From positions 50,964 to 114,963 of the forward strand of contig OMYB01000011.1 of assembly GCA_900315155.1 (NCBI GenBank): a stretch of DNA of 64,000 nucleotides, read 5' to 3'. A model generated the notes under the pieces. The model was not told the origin of the DNA, ran no database searches, and saw nothing but the letters and a program-made list of their open reading frames with translations. How positions within the stretch are numbered: the first letter of the stretch is position 1; every line of letters starts with the position of its first letter. The stretch comes from an uncultured Selenomonadales bacterium. Its GTDB lineage: Bacteria; Bacillota; Negativicutes; Selenomonadales; Selenomonadaceae. The translations under genes were made by a program, and so were the position numbers. Shown piece by piece: positions 33,558 through 42,274 of the stretch.

Positions 33558-33910
33558 TTAGAGTGCGCCGCCGAAGAACGTCGTGGCGACGAGGTAGGAG
33601 ACCGCTCCCATGATCGCCGTGCAGGGGATGGTCATGACCCAGGCGACGACCATCGAGCGCGCGACATCCCAGTGGACGGCCTTGACGCGCTGGGCAGAGC
33701 CGACGCCCATGATGGAGCCGGAGACGACGTGCGTCGTGGAGACTGGCAGGTGCAGGAGCGTCGCCGTGAGGATGACGACGGCCGAGTTCAGGTCGGCCGC
33801 GAATCCATGAATCGGGTGCATCTTGAAAATCTTGCCGCCGACGGTGCGGATGATTTTCCAGCCGCCGACGCTCGTGCCGAGTGCCATCGCCGCCGCGCAG
33901 AGCAGCAGGA
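33558..33910 (-). pseudogene. PiT-family phosphate permease, C-terminal fragment
   Basis: About 115 residues remain: MALGTSVGGWKIIRTVGGKI, KMHPIHGFAADLNSAVVILT, the second PiT signature LHLPVSTTHVVSGSIMGVGS and the last helices. This is the end of a PiT/PNaS-type inorganic phosphate transporter. The first ~210 residues, with the first copy of the signature, are missing. It continues, out of frame, from a DUF47 gene fragment. Confidence 0.87.
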
Positions 33911-34150
33911 CAGGCGGTAAAAGTCTTCCCGGTCGATCGGCGTGATGAAGACGACGGCGAGCTTGCGGATGACCTCCATGTTGGTCTTGTCCGCCTGCTC
34001 CTGCAACTTTGCAAAATCCTTCAGATGCGTTTTCAGGTCGCCCGGATTCTTCATCGCAGTCTCGGCGATCACGGCCTCCTGGTGGAAAACCTCCGCATTG
34101 CTCATGAGGTAATCGAAAAACTCCTCATGTTTGTTGCTGATGCTGAACAT
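33911..34150 (-). pseudogene. DUF47 (PhoU-like) protein, N-terminal fragment
   Basis: MFSISNKHEEFFDYLMSNAE, AVIAETAMKNPGDLKTHLKD and VVFITPIDREDFYRL are the first 80 residues of a DUF47 phosphate-transport regulator, usually about 205 residues. GGAGG precedes the ATG at 34150. The sequence then changes abruptly into the permease remnant in a different frame. In related genomes a DUF47 gene sits directly before pit, so one deletion has removed the end of the first gene and the beginning of the second. Confidence 0.87.
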
Positions 34151-34249
34151 AAAAAATGCCTCCATATCCTTGTCTGTCTGCTTTTTCAAGCTTAAGTATA
34201 CATGGATACAGAGGTCCTTTTGTAACCTTTTTGTTAAGTTTTTGTAAAC

Positions 34250-35185
34250 TTATCGTCGCGCCAACAGCACGACCGTGAGGAGGATGCACGCGCTACCGAG
34301 GACGTCCAGCAGCGTGATGGGCTGGCCGAGCAGGAGGATGGAGAGGACGATGGCCGTGACCGGCTCCGTGGAGCCGAGGACACCCGTTTCGCTCGGCTCG
34401 AGATATTTCGTACTGCCGAGGTATAGCGAGAACGCCAGCACCGTGCCGCCCAGCACGAGGTAGGCAAACGCAAACACAGACACCGCCGTCCACGCGCCGC
34501 TCACGAGATCCGGCTGCGTCCCCAGTCCGAGCGCCAGACCGCCGAGCAGCATACCCCAGCCGATGATGAGCGGAGCCCGCCACGCGCGGATGAGCCGCCG
34601 CGGCATCATCGTATAGATGGCACCGGAAATGGCCGAGACGACACCCCAGACGAAAGCGATGAACGGGATCGCCAGGGAGCGGATATCCCCATGCGTGACG
34701 AGCAGAAACGTGCCGAGCATCGCGAGCCCCACACAGCCGAGTTCCAGTTTTGTCGGCAGACGCAGGTAACGCACGGTCGTATAGAGCACGATAACGGCCG
34801 GCATGAGGTACTGCATGACCGTGGCTGCTGCCGCATTGCCGTAACGGATACAGGCAAAATACGAATACGAGACGAGCATCATGCCAAAAAGGGCGAACAC
34901 CACGAGCTCCCTGGCATTCTGACGGCTTTTCCAGATGCGAAAGATCTCCCCATGATGCTGCCATCCATCAATCAGGAGCAGGATGAGCCCGCCCAAAATC
35001 AGCCGCGCCGTCACGAGCCACTCCGTCGTAAATCCGGCATCCTGCAGGAGGTACTGCCCCGCCACACCGGAGCCGCCCCACAGCACACCGCCCGAAACAG
35101 CGTAGAGAATCCCTCTATGCCGGTCAGACAAACCAGTCGGCACGCTCCCGCTTGTGGTTATCTTATTTTTCGTCTCATGGATCAT
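34250..35185 (-). CDS. EamA-family (DMT) transporter
   Basis: The 311-residue protein has ten predicted helices in two repeats of the EamA fold: ILYAVSGGVLWGGSGVAGQY and FALFGMMLVSYSYFACIRYG in the first, and FIAFVWGVVSAISGAIYTMM and LEPSETGVLGSTEPVTAIVL (the conserved E-P region) in the second. It probably exports a metabolite such as an amino acid; the substrate is unknown. It is followed on the left by the phosphate relic. It may be co-transcribed with the Crp/Fnr gene, 33 bp upstream. Confidence 0.9.
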   Translation of the reverse strand: MIHETKNKITTSGSVPTGLSDRHRGILYAVSGGVLWGGSGVAGQYLLQDAGFTTEWLVTARLILGGLILLLIDGWQHHGEIFRIWKSRQNARELVVFALFGMMLVSYSYFACIRYGNAAAATVMQYLMPAVIVLYTTVRYLRLPTKLELGCVGLAMLGTFLLVTHGDIRSLAIPFIAFVWGVVSAISGAIYTMMPRRLIRAWRAPLIIGWGMLLGGLALGLGTQPDLVSGAWTAVSVFAFAYLVLGGTVLAFSLYLGSTKYLEPSETGVLGSTEPVTAIVLSILLLGQPITLLDVLGSACILLTVVLLARR

Positions 35186-35218
35186 AGCCTGGCCTCTTTT
35201 CCGTGTATTTTCCTTATT

Positions 35219-35914
35219 TTACTCCTTACCGGATAAAGTGGCCAGTGCTTCCTTGTCGAGGATCGTAAGGTGACCGCGCCCTGACTTGACCCAGCCCTCC
35301 TGGCTGAAATATTTGACCAGACGGCTGACGACCTCGCGGGCGCTGCCCATGTAGCGGGCAATCTGCTCATGCGTGAGATGGATGGTATCGCTGCCCGTCT
35401 TTTCGCTCTCCTCCAGCAGGAAAATGGCAAGGCGCTTATCCGCCGAGAGGAACAGGATCTGCTGCATTTTCCAAAGCATATCCGACAGTCGCCCCGCCGC
35501 CTTCTCGTAGCCGAAGCAGCGTACATAGACATTATTCTGTGCCAGCTGGCGGAACGTCGAGGCATCGATGCGCAGCACCTCCGTATCCTCCTCGGCGTCG
35601 ATGTTCACGGGGAACGTCACGGCCTCGAGCACGCAGGACGCGGAGAGGATGGCCACATCCCCCGCAAACAGGCGGTAAAGCGTCACATCCCGTCCATCCT
35701 CGGACAGGCTGTAGACGCGCAGCTGCCCGCTTTTCACGAGCAGCACGCCGATGCAGTCCAGCGTGCCCTGATGCACCTGCTCCCCCGCCTCATAGCGCAC
35801 CGTGCGCGTATTGTTGTTGAGCAGTGCTTTTTCCGGCGTCGATAAATGTGGCCAGAAACTCAGCTGCCGGATATACAAATCGGTTTGTGTTTTCTCCTGT
35901 GTCATAGTAGGCAT
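35219..35914 (-). CDS. Crp/Fnr-family transcriptional regulator
   Basis: The 231-residue protein has a cyclic-nucleotide-like sensor domain (VRYEAGEQVHQGTLDCIGVL, SLSEDGRDVTLYRLFAGDVA), a long dimer helix and the HTH_Crp domain HLTHEQIARYMGSAREVVSR. The N-terminus lacks the four-cysteine cluster of FNR, so a redox cluster is unlikely; ligands could be heme or a small molecule. GGGAGG precedes the ATG at 35914, with a second possible ATG three codons on. It lies between a flavoprotein disulfide reductase and an exporter and may control both. Confidence 0.88.
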   Translation of the reverse strand: MPTMTQEKTQTDLYIRQLSFWPHLSTPEKALLNNNTRTVRYEAGEQVHQGTLDCIGVLLVKSGQLRVYSLSEDGRDVTLYRLFAGDVAILSASCVLEAVTFPVNIDAEEDTEVLRIDASTFRQLAQNNVYVRCFGYEKAAGRLSDMLWKMQQILFLSADKRLAIFLLEESEKTGSDTIHLTHEQIARYMGSAREVVSRLVKYFSQEGWVKSGRGHLTILDKEALATLSGKE

Positions 35915-35997
35915 CTTCCCTCCCTGAGCGGATCGCTCTGCCCCGTCATACGGATGCTTGCCCCCGGCCCGCCCACGTGCGGACCCGTATAGCAAAA

Positions 35998-36894
35998 TCA
36001 CTTCGCCTTCGCGCGCTGCTGGCGCACGTATTTCGCTGCGGCGAGACCAGCCTTCGCCCCCTCGTAGGCAGACTTATTGACCTGCAGCAGACCCCCCGTG
36101 CAATCGCCGGCCGCAAAAAGGCCCGGCACCTTCGTCGCCATGTTTTCATCGACCTTCACCGATGTACCATTCAGCAGAGCACCGATCTTGCGCGCAAGCT
36201 CACTGCTGCCCGCCGTGCCGAACGCGACGAACACACCGGCTGTATCAAGAGCCGTTCCATCCTCAAGAACGACGCGCTCGACCTTGCCATCCCCTTCCAC
36301 GGCGCTGACTTTTGCCGTATGGACCTCGTAATTCGCGGGAAAATCCACTTCCGGCTCTTTGCCGTCCGTGAGGATGAGCACTTTCTCCGCCGGTTGGTTC
36401 AGGATATCTGCCTCGTGCAGCGCATAGGCACCGGCGCCGAGCACGGCCACCGTCTTATTCCGATAAAAGAACGAATCGCATATAGCACAGTAGCTCACGC
36501 CGTGTCCTTCGCGCTCCTTGAGCCCCTGGATAGGCGGTGCCTGATGCACGGCACCAGCCGCGAGCACAACGGCAGGAGCCTCGTAGGTTTCGCCGCCCGT
36601 CTCCACACGGAACCCGTCCATCGTATCCTTGAACAGGAGGCTCATGACCTCGGCATTCTCTACGTTCACGCCGAGGCGCTTGGCACCCGCGATACCGCGT
36701 GCCTCCAGCTCAGCACCGCTGATGGGTTCGGCAAAGCCGTAATAATTCTCGATGAGATGTGCTTTGGCGAGACTGCCCGTTTCTTTTCCCTTCGTCAGGA
36801 TCGTCACATCCAGTCCGCTGCGGCGGGCGTAGAGAGCCGCCGACACGCCCGCCGGCCCTCCGCCGATAACCAATACATCCGTCGTTACTGCCAT
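35998..36894 (-). CDS. Thioredoxin reductase-like FAD-dependent oxidoreductase
   Basis: The 298-residue protein has the FAD motif TDVLVIGGGPAGVSAALYAR, the redox-active CAICD (Cys136 and Cys139), the NAD(P)-binding AVLGAGAYALHEADIL in which the usual GxGxxA is changed, and the second FAD motif GLFAAGDCTGGLLQVNKSAY. It is a low-molecular-weight thioredoxin reductase relative. Because HxxxR residues that bind NADPH are not evident, it may use another donor such as ferredoxin or F420, as in some anaerobes (inference). AGGAGG precedes the ATG at 36894. Confidence 0.88.
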   Translation of the reverse strand: MAVTTDVLVIGGGPAGVSAALYARRSGLDVTILTKGKETGSLAKAHLIENYYGFAEPISGAELEARGIAGAKRLGVNVENAEVMSLLFKDTMDGFRVETGGETYEAPAVVLAAGAVHQAPPIQGLKEREGHGVSYCAICDSFFYRNKTVAVLGAGAYALHEADILNQPAEKVLILTDGKEPEVDFPANYEVHTAKVSAVEGDGKVERVVLEDGTALDTAGVFVAFGTAGSSELARKIGALLNGTSVKVDENMATKVPGLFAAGDCTGGLLQVNKSAYEGAKAGLAAAKYVRQQRAKAK

Positions 36895-36937
36895 ATCGGA
36901 TTCCTCCTCTTCTCGTGAATCTCCTACCAGTATAGCA

Positions 36938-36976
36938 TAAAAAAGGTGGCCGGCTCGTGAGCCAGTCACCTTTTTC
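36938..36976. terminator. Hairpin terminator
   Basis: AAAAAGGTGGCCGGCTC pairs imperfectly with GAGCCAGTCACCTTTTT, ending transcription of the DUF2939-like gene on the minus strand. Confidence 0.75.
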
Positions 36977-36993
36977 TGTTAGGAAGCTGTATC

Positions 36994-37671
36994 TTACTGC
37001 CAGCCCTGCATGGTCCAGTAGTCCTCTATGCCCTTGACGATGGGGTAGAACATCTCCCCGACATTGGAGAAGCGCGTGAGCTGCCAATGCCCGTCGCTCC
37101 GCTGATGCAGCTCAGCGATGGCCGTGAGGTGTGGGACGAGGCGGCCGTAGTCCGTGTCCTTGCCCGTGAACTCTATCGTGGCAAAGGCCGTGTCACCCTT
37201 CTGCTCGACGCCCTTCAGCGAGACCGTATAGTTATCGCGGAACTTCACGCCCTCGTCGGAGAGCCATTTCGCCTGGCCGTCACTGCGGCTGATCGGCGTG
37301 AGGTTATCGTCCGCATAGAACTCGATGCACCGCTGGATGAACACGAGATCATCGCTGCGGCGGTTCGCGATGTAGTCCTTCATGAACGCCGTATCGTGGC
37401 GGAAAAACCAATCCTGTGGGTAAGTCTGGTGCAGGTCCTCGATGTGCACCGCGAGGATGTCCGTGCTTTCATCATAGGACTTCGTCACGACAGACTCGAC
37501 GTCCGCATAACGGTGAATCTTTGCGGCATCGCGGTTCGCCAGTCCCTCGGCCAGCTGCTCGAGCGCGTACTGCGGCGTGCGCTCGGACTGATAGGCATAT
37601 GCGCTGGCACCGGCGGCTGCCAGTACGATGAGCAGCAGCACAGCCAGTATCACTTTCATCTTTGTCTTCAT
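36994..37671 (-). CDS. Membrane-anchored DUF2939-like protein
   Basis: The 225-residue protein has an N-terminal hydrophobic anchor (MKVILAVLLLIVLAAAGASA) and an extracytoplasmic domain with TPQYALEQLAEGLANRDAAK, YADVESVVTKSYDEST, and later DTAFATIEFTGKD and HWQLTRFSNVGEMFYPI. This layout of a paired nuclear-transport-factor-like fold resembles DUF2939 proteins, which are of unknown role. No catalytic motif is visible. Nothing in the neighbourhood defines its partner. Confidence 0.75.
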   Translation of the reverse strand: MKTKMKVILAVLLLIVLAAAGASAYAYQSERTPQYALEQLAEGLANRDAAKIHRYADVESVVTKSYDESTDILAVHIEDLHQTYPQDWFFRHDTAFMKDYIANRRSDDLVFIQRCIEFYADDNLTPISRSDGQAKWLSDEGVKFRDNYTVSLKGVEQKGDTAFATIEFTGKDTDYGRLVPHLTAIAELHQRSDGHWQLTRFSNVGEMFYPIVKGIEDYWTMQGWQ

Positions 37672-37759
37672 ACAATATCCCTCCCCTGTATCCGGGAATC
37701 CTTTCCTGCGAATATCCTTATTTTACCATATTCGGCTGAGAAACAGCTGAATAGTGGGA

Positions 37760-39148
37760 TTACGCCTGCTTTTTCTTCAGGAAGCTGCAGAGCACGGGGA
37801 AATGCTTCTGGATGTATTGGCCGACCGTCTCGCCGATGTACTTCTTGCCGAAATAATCCGGATGCAGGCCGTCCGTCGTGTAGTCGCGGCGCAGGCAGCC
37901 AACGCCATCCGTGAGCATCGTGGAGACATCGACGCTGTATTTCTGCTCCATGACCCAGTGGTTGATATACTGCTGATGCACGAGCCAGTCCGTCGGAGGC
38001 GTCTCGATGCCCGCGCGGTGGAACAGCGATGGATTGATGGGCGTCACCGTCATGAACACGGGGATAATGCCTGCCGCTTCGCAGCGGTCGCGGATTTCCG
38101 CGAGGTGCACCACCGTCTCCGAGCCCATGATGCCCGTGCGGTAATCGTTGACGCCGCCCATGATGACGAGCACCTGCGGGTGCAATGGCAGGACATCGCG
38201 GTCGAAACGCTCCAGCATATCCGCCGTCGTATTGCCGCTGAAGCCGAGATTTTTCACGGGAACCGGCGCGTAGGTCTCCCAATCATAGGTCGTATATCCC
38301 GGCGGTACGCTCATGACGCCGCCGCCGTGCGTGATGCTGTCTCCGAGCGCCGCAATCTGCGCCTTTTCCGTCACAGTAAAGGGAACGCGGATGGACCAGT
38401 CGGATGTCGGCGTACCGTCCTCCGTCGTGGAGCGCACGCGCCAGTAGTATTTGCCCGGCAGCGTATAGCCGCCATCTTCGTAGATATCGTACTCGCCTGC
38501 CTGCAGCGTGCGGATGAGTTTATCTTCAAACGTCTTGGCGCGCCAGACCTGCACCTCATGGAATTTCGCTCCCGGCGTCGGGATCCACGAGTATACCGGG
38601 TACATCGGCATGAAATCCATCTGCTCGAACTGCGTCGTCGGAACCGGTGCCGACGGGTTGAGTGTGGCCTCAGCAACCGGCTTTGGCTCGCTGAAGCTGC
38701 CAATGGCCTTGCCATCATAATCGAGCGGGCAGACTTTCCAGTAGAAGTCCGCAGCCTTACTGCCAAAGCGGCTGAGATCGACCTCGAGTCCGGTCGTGAA
38801 GACCTGGTCCTGCGTGAGTGCGATGTTCGCCGGCGTATCCTCCGCCGACTTCAGCAGGACGACCTGATACTGCACCGCCCCCGGCACGACCGGCCACGTG
38901 AGGCAGACGGAGCGGATAGGTCCCGACACCGGTGCCTCTTTTGCCATAACGTCCATCTTATCGGGTGCCTGCTTCACGGGGACCGCCTTGGCGCCCGGCG
39001 CTTCCTTTGCCGGTGCCGATGCGGATGGTTTTGGCGCCGCTGCTTCCGCCGTCACTGCCGATAGGATGCCAGGCAGGACAGGCAGGATGGACAGGCTCAG
39101 GACAAGGCAGAGCCCCGTCCGCAGGATGGAACGATGATGAGTAAACAT
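37760..39148 (-). CDS. Secreted SGNH/GDSL hydrolase with fibronectin-like N-terminal region
   Basis: The 462-residue protein has a signal peptide, a Pro/Ala/Lys-rich linker (APKPSASAPAKEAP), a region resembling two beta-sandwich repeats (LTWPVVPGAVQYQVVLLKSA; YYWRVRSTTEDGTPTSDWSI) and a C-terminal SGNH esterase domain: IAALGDSITHGGG (Ser), LGFSGNTTADML (Gly), IMGGVNDYR (Asn) and DGLHPDYFGKKY (Asp-His). It is likely to deacetylate or hydrolyse a polysaccharide or lipid outside the cell. The ATG at 39148 follows GGGAG; an upstream ATG has no such site. It lies about 8 kb from the mannan locus. Confidence 0.85.
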   Translation of the reverse strand: MFTHHRSILRTGLCLVLSLSILPVLPGILSAVTAEAAAPKPSASAPAKEAPGAKAVPVKQAPDKMDVMAKEAPVSGPIRSVCLTWPVVPGAVQYQVVLLKSAEDTPANIALTQDQVFTTGLEVDLSRFGSKAADFYWKVCPLDYDGKAIGSFSEPKPVAEATLNPSAPVPTTQFEQMDFMPMYPVYSWIPTPGAKFHEVQVWRAKTFEDKLIRTLQAGEYDIYEDGGYTLPGKYYWRVRSTTEDGTPTSDWSIRVPFTVTEKAQIAALGDSITHGGGVMSVPPGYTTYDWETYAPVPVKNLGFSGNTTADMLERFDRDVLPLHPQVLVIMGGVNDYRTGIMGSETVVHLAEIRDRCEAAGIIPVFMTVTPINPSLFHRAGIETPPTDWLVHQQYINHWVMEQKYSVDVSTMLTDGVGCLRRDYTTDGLHPDYFGKKYIGETVGQYIQKHFPVLCSFLKKKQA

Positions 39149-39169
39149 AGAATAAAAATCTCCCATCTT

Positions 39170-40000
39170 TTAGGTAAAAGAAAAACGATATGCGTGGTTC
39201 AAAGGACCCGAACCATGGCCGATATGCAGCCCCGCCCGCAGCGCGCCTGCCAGATAGGCCTTTGCCTGCCCGACGGCGGCATCGAGGTCCATGCCTTTGG
39301 CGAGGTTTGAGGCTATCGCGCTCGAGAGCGTGCAGCCCGTGCCGTGCGTATCGGCGTTGTCGATGCGTTCGCCAGGGTACCAGTGCTCCTCCCCATCCGG
39401 CGTCACGAGCAGGTCGTCGGCATCCGCGCCGATATGGCCCCCCTTGGCGAGCACACTCGTGCCCAGGCTCCGGCACAGGCCCTGTGCTGCCTGCCGCATG
39501 CCGTCACGGCCATCGACCCGGCAGCCGCTCAGTACCTCGAGCTCCGCCCGGTTCGGCGTGATGACCTCCGCAAGCGGCAGCAGGCTTTCTACGAGGACCC
39601 GCTCTGCCTCCGGCTCCATCAGACGGGCACCGGACGTCGCGACCATAACGGGGTCGACGACGATATGCCGCGCCTTGCGTTTGCTGAGCTCCTCCGCGAT
39701 GACGCGGACCGTCCACGCCGAACTGACCATGCCGATTTTTACGGCATCCGGCACGATATCCGTGAAAACCGCCTCGAACTGCTTCCCGAGGAACGCCGCA
39801 TCGAGGTTGTGGATGGCGAGCACGCCCATCGTGTTCTGGGCCGTGAGCGCCGTGATGATGCTCATGCCATAGACGCCGTGCGCGAGAAATGTCTTCAGGT
39901 CTGCCTGCATACCGGCACCGCCGCTGCAGTCGCTCCCGGCAATCGTAAGCACGCGCGGTATGGGCGTCCATTCTTTTTCTTCTTTCCTAACGGATTTCAT
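39170..40000 (-). CDS. thiD: Hydroxymethylpyrimidine/phosphomethylpyrimidine kinase
   Basis: The 276-residue protein shows the ThiD features RVLTIAGSDCSGGAGMQADL, SIITALTAQNTMGV, HIVVDPVMVATSGARLMEPE, ITPNRAELEVLSG and DTHGTGCTLSSAIASNLAKG with the catalytic Asp/Gly/Cys loop. It phosphorylates HMP and HMP-phosphate for thiamin synthesis. No other thi gene and no TPP riboswitch are near: recD2 ends 17 bp to its left. GGGAGAGGA precedes the ATG. Confidence 0.94.
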   Translation of the reverse strand: MKSVRKEEKEWTPIPRVLTIAGSDCSGGAGMQADLKTFLAHGVYGMSIITALTAQNTMGVLAIHNLDAAFLGKQFEAVFTDIVPDAVKIGMVSSAWTVRVIAEELSKRKARHIVVDPVMVATSGARLMEPEAERVLVESLLPLAEVITPNRAELEVLSGCRVDGRDGMRQAAQGLCRSLGTSVLAKGGHIGADADDLLVTPDGEEHWYPGERIDNADTHGTGCTLSSAIASNLAKGMDLDAAVGQAKAYLAGALRAGLHIGHGSGPLNHAYRFSFT

Positions 40001-40016
40001 CGCTGTCCTCTCCCGT

Positions 40017-42221
40017 TCAGATGGTCTTGTTCAGCCGCTCGGCCAGCAGCGTATAGCGCTTGCGCGTGCGGTCATTCGATACGGCCGTATTCAGGGCCGC
40101 CTTCGTACCGAGCAGGATAACGAGCCGTTTCGCCCGCGTTACCGCCGTATAAAGCAGGTTGCGCTGCAGCATGATGCGATGCCCTGCGACGAGCGGCAGG
40201 ATGACGATGGGGTATTCGCTGCCCTGGCTCTTGTGCACGCTCATCGCATAGGCGAGCGCGAGCTCGATGAGTTCCTGCTTTTCGTAGTCGACATCCAGAT
40301 CCTCACCGAAATGTACGGTGAGGTGATCGTCCCCAATCTTCGTGACGAAGCCGATATCGCCATTGAACACATGCTTCTGGTAGTTGTTCTTTGTCTGCAT
40401 GACCTTGTCGCCAAGGCGGAACGTCTGCACGCTGTTCCCGAATTCCTTCTTTTCCGGTCCCGGCGGATTGAGCGCCTGCTGCAGCATGTGGTTGAGGTTG
40501 TCGACGCCGCAGGCCAGCCGATGCATCGGCGAGAGCACCTGCACATCCGTCATCGGGGAAAGTTTCCATGACGGGATGACTTCCGCGCAGATCGCCACGA
40601 TAGCCTTTGACACCTCATCGGCATCGGCGATCTCGATGAAACGGAAATCGCCGGTGTCCGTGCACGTCGGCAGACGCCCTGCATTGATGGCATGCGCATT
40701 GAGTACGATATCGCTGCCCTCGCCCTGGCGGAAAATCTCCGTGAGGCGCACGCTCGGGATGACCTCCGAGCGCAGGATATCCTTCAGCACAGAGCCTGGT
40801 CCGACGGACGGCAGCTGATCGACATCGCCGACGAGGATGACGTGACAGCCATCCGGTACTGCCGCGAGGAAATGCTGCATGAGCACGATGTCCATCATCG
40901 AGACCTCATCGAGGATGATCGCATCGGCCTCGAGCTGCGTATCCTCATCGCGGCCGAAGCCGATGCCGCTCTCGCCGCCCTGTGCCTCGAGCATGCGGTG
41001 GACGGTCATGGCCTTGCGCCCCGTGGCCTCGGAGAGCCTTTTCGCCGCGCGTCCCGTCGGGGCGCCGAGCTGGATCGTGAGCCCCTGCTTTTCGAGCAGG
41101 GCGATCATGCCGCGCACGACGGTCGTCTTGCCGGTGCCCGGCCCGCCCGTGAGCACGAATACGCCGTGCTCCAGGACGCCGCAAAGTGCCGCCTGCTGCC
41201 CATCGGACAGCGTTATGCCGGATTTGGCCGCCCACTTCGAGACCTCTTTTTCAGGGTGCGCAACGAGGAGCGGCTCGGCGTATCGCTGGAGATAGAGCAG
41301 CTTGTCTGCCGTCTTTTTCTCCGCGCGGTAAAGCTGCGGCGCGTAGAGGAGCGGCCCCTGCCCCAGATCCTCGGCGATCACGCGGTCCGCCGCCAGCTCC
41401 TCCCGCAGGACGTCTAGCACCTGTCCGCTGCTGACCTGCAGGATCTGCGCCGCCTTGTCCGCGAGTGGCTTCTCCGGGATGCAGCAGTGCCCGTTCTGCG
41501 AGATCTGCACCAGCGTGTAGTCGATGCCCGCCGCAATGCGCGCGGCATCATCCTTTTCATATCCGATGCTCGAGGCGATGGCATCCGCCGTCGTAAAGCC
41601 GATACCACGTACTTCGCTCGCCAGTGCATACGGGTGATTTTCGAGCATATCGATGGCAAAAGAACTGTACTGCTCGTAGATGCGTCCGGCGAGTGCGCCG
41701 GAGACGCCATGCCCCTCCAGCCAGATCATGACCTCGCGCAGCTCGGATTGTTCCTGATACGATTCGGCGATCTGCCTGGCGAGCTTCTTGCTGATGCCAT
41801 CGACGTACGCGAGGCGCGATGGATGCTCCTCGATGATGCGCAGCGTTTCCTCACCGAATTTCTGCACGATTTTATGCGCGCGCACGGGGCCCAGCCCCTT
41901 AATCACGCCCGAACCGAGGAAACGCTCGATGCCGAGGATATCCGTCGGGGACTCGACGATGAGCCCCGTGGCCTTGAACTGATGACCGAAACGCGGATGC
42001 TCGACCCAGTTGCCGCGCAGATGCAGTTCCTGCCCGATGAGAGGAGCCGATCCGTTGAGCGTGACGTTCACGCGGCCATTCTGGCGGTCCGGCCGCAGGC
42101 GGAACACGCAGAACTGTCCATCCCCGCTCGAAAAAATAATGCTGTCCACGAGGCCGCTGAGCTTTTCCTCGACGTCCTCATCCCGATACAGCGTGGGCTG
42201 ATCATCCGGAATCTGCCGCAT
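40017..42221 (-). CDS. recD2: SF1B helicase RecD2 (RecD/TraA type)
   Basis: The 734-residue protein has the RecD2 N-terminal domain with helix-hairpin-helix motifs (FLGSGVIKGLGPVRAHKIVQ, YVDGISKKLARQIAE), then the motor: Walker A LTGGPGTGKTTVVRGM (359-367), APTGRAAKRLSEATG, ILDEVSMMD, VGDVDQLPSVGPGSVLKDIL, EIFRQ and the C-terminal SVHKSQGSEYP and LLYTAVTRAKR. It is a 5'-3' DNA helicase in DNA repair that acts without RecBC. The length and all motifs are normal. Confidence 0.95.
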   Translation of the reverse strand: MRQIPDDQPTLYRDEDVEEKLSGLVDSIIFSSGDGQFCVFRLRPDRQNGRVNVTLNGSAPLIGQELHLRGNWVEHPRFGHQFKATGLIVESPTDILGIERFLGSGVIKGLGPVRAHKIVQKFGEETLRIIEEHPSRLAYVDGISKKLARQIAESYQEQSELREVMIWLEGHGVSGALAGRIYEQYSSFAIDMLENHPYALASEVRGIGFTTADAIASSIGYEKDDAARIAAGIDYTLVQISQNGHCCIPEKPLADKAAQILQVSSGQVLDVLREELAADRVIAEDLGQGPLLYAPQLYRAEKKTADKLLYLQRYAEPLLVAHPEKEVSKWAAKSGITLSDGQQAALCGVLEHGVFVLTGGPGTGKTTVVRGMIALLEKQGLTIQLGAPTGRAAKRLSEATGRKAMTVHRMLEAQGGESGIGFGRDEDTQLEADAIILDEVSMMDIVLMQHFLAAVPDGCHVILVGDVDQLPSVGPGSVLKDILRSEVIPSVRLTEIFRQGEGSDIVLNAHAINAGRLPTCTDTGDFRFIEIADADEVSKAIVAICAEVIPSWKLSPMTDVQVLSPMHRLACGVDNLNHMLQQALNPPGPEKKEFGNSVQTFRLGDKVMQTKNNYQKHVFNGDIGFVTKIGDDHLTVHFGEDLDVDYEKQELIELALAYAMSVHKSQGSEYPIVILPLVAGHRIMLQRNLLYTAVTRAKRLVILLGTKAALNTAVSNDRTRKRYTLLAERLNKTI

Positions 42222-42274
42222 CGTGTCCTCCCCTCTCTTCTCTGCCTGTCCGCTGCTGCCTCATGGACTGCCCG

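Noticed and set aside
39170..42240. TPP riboswitch for thiD
   Set aside because: Only 16 bp separate recD2 from thiD and no thi-box-like sequence is visible.
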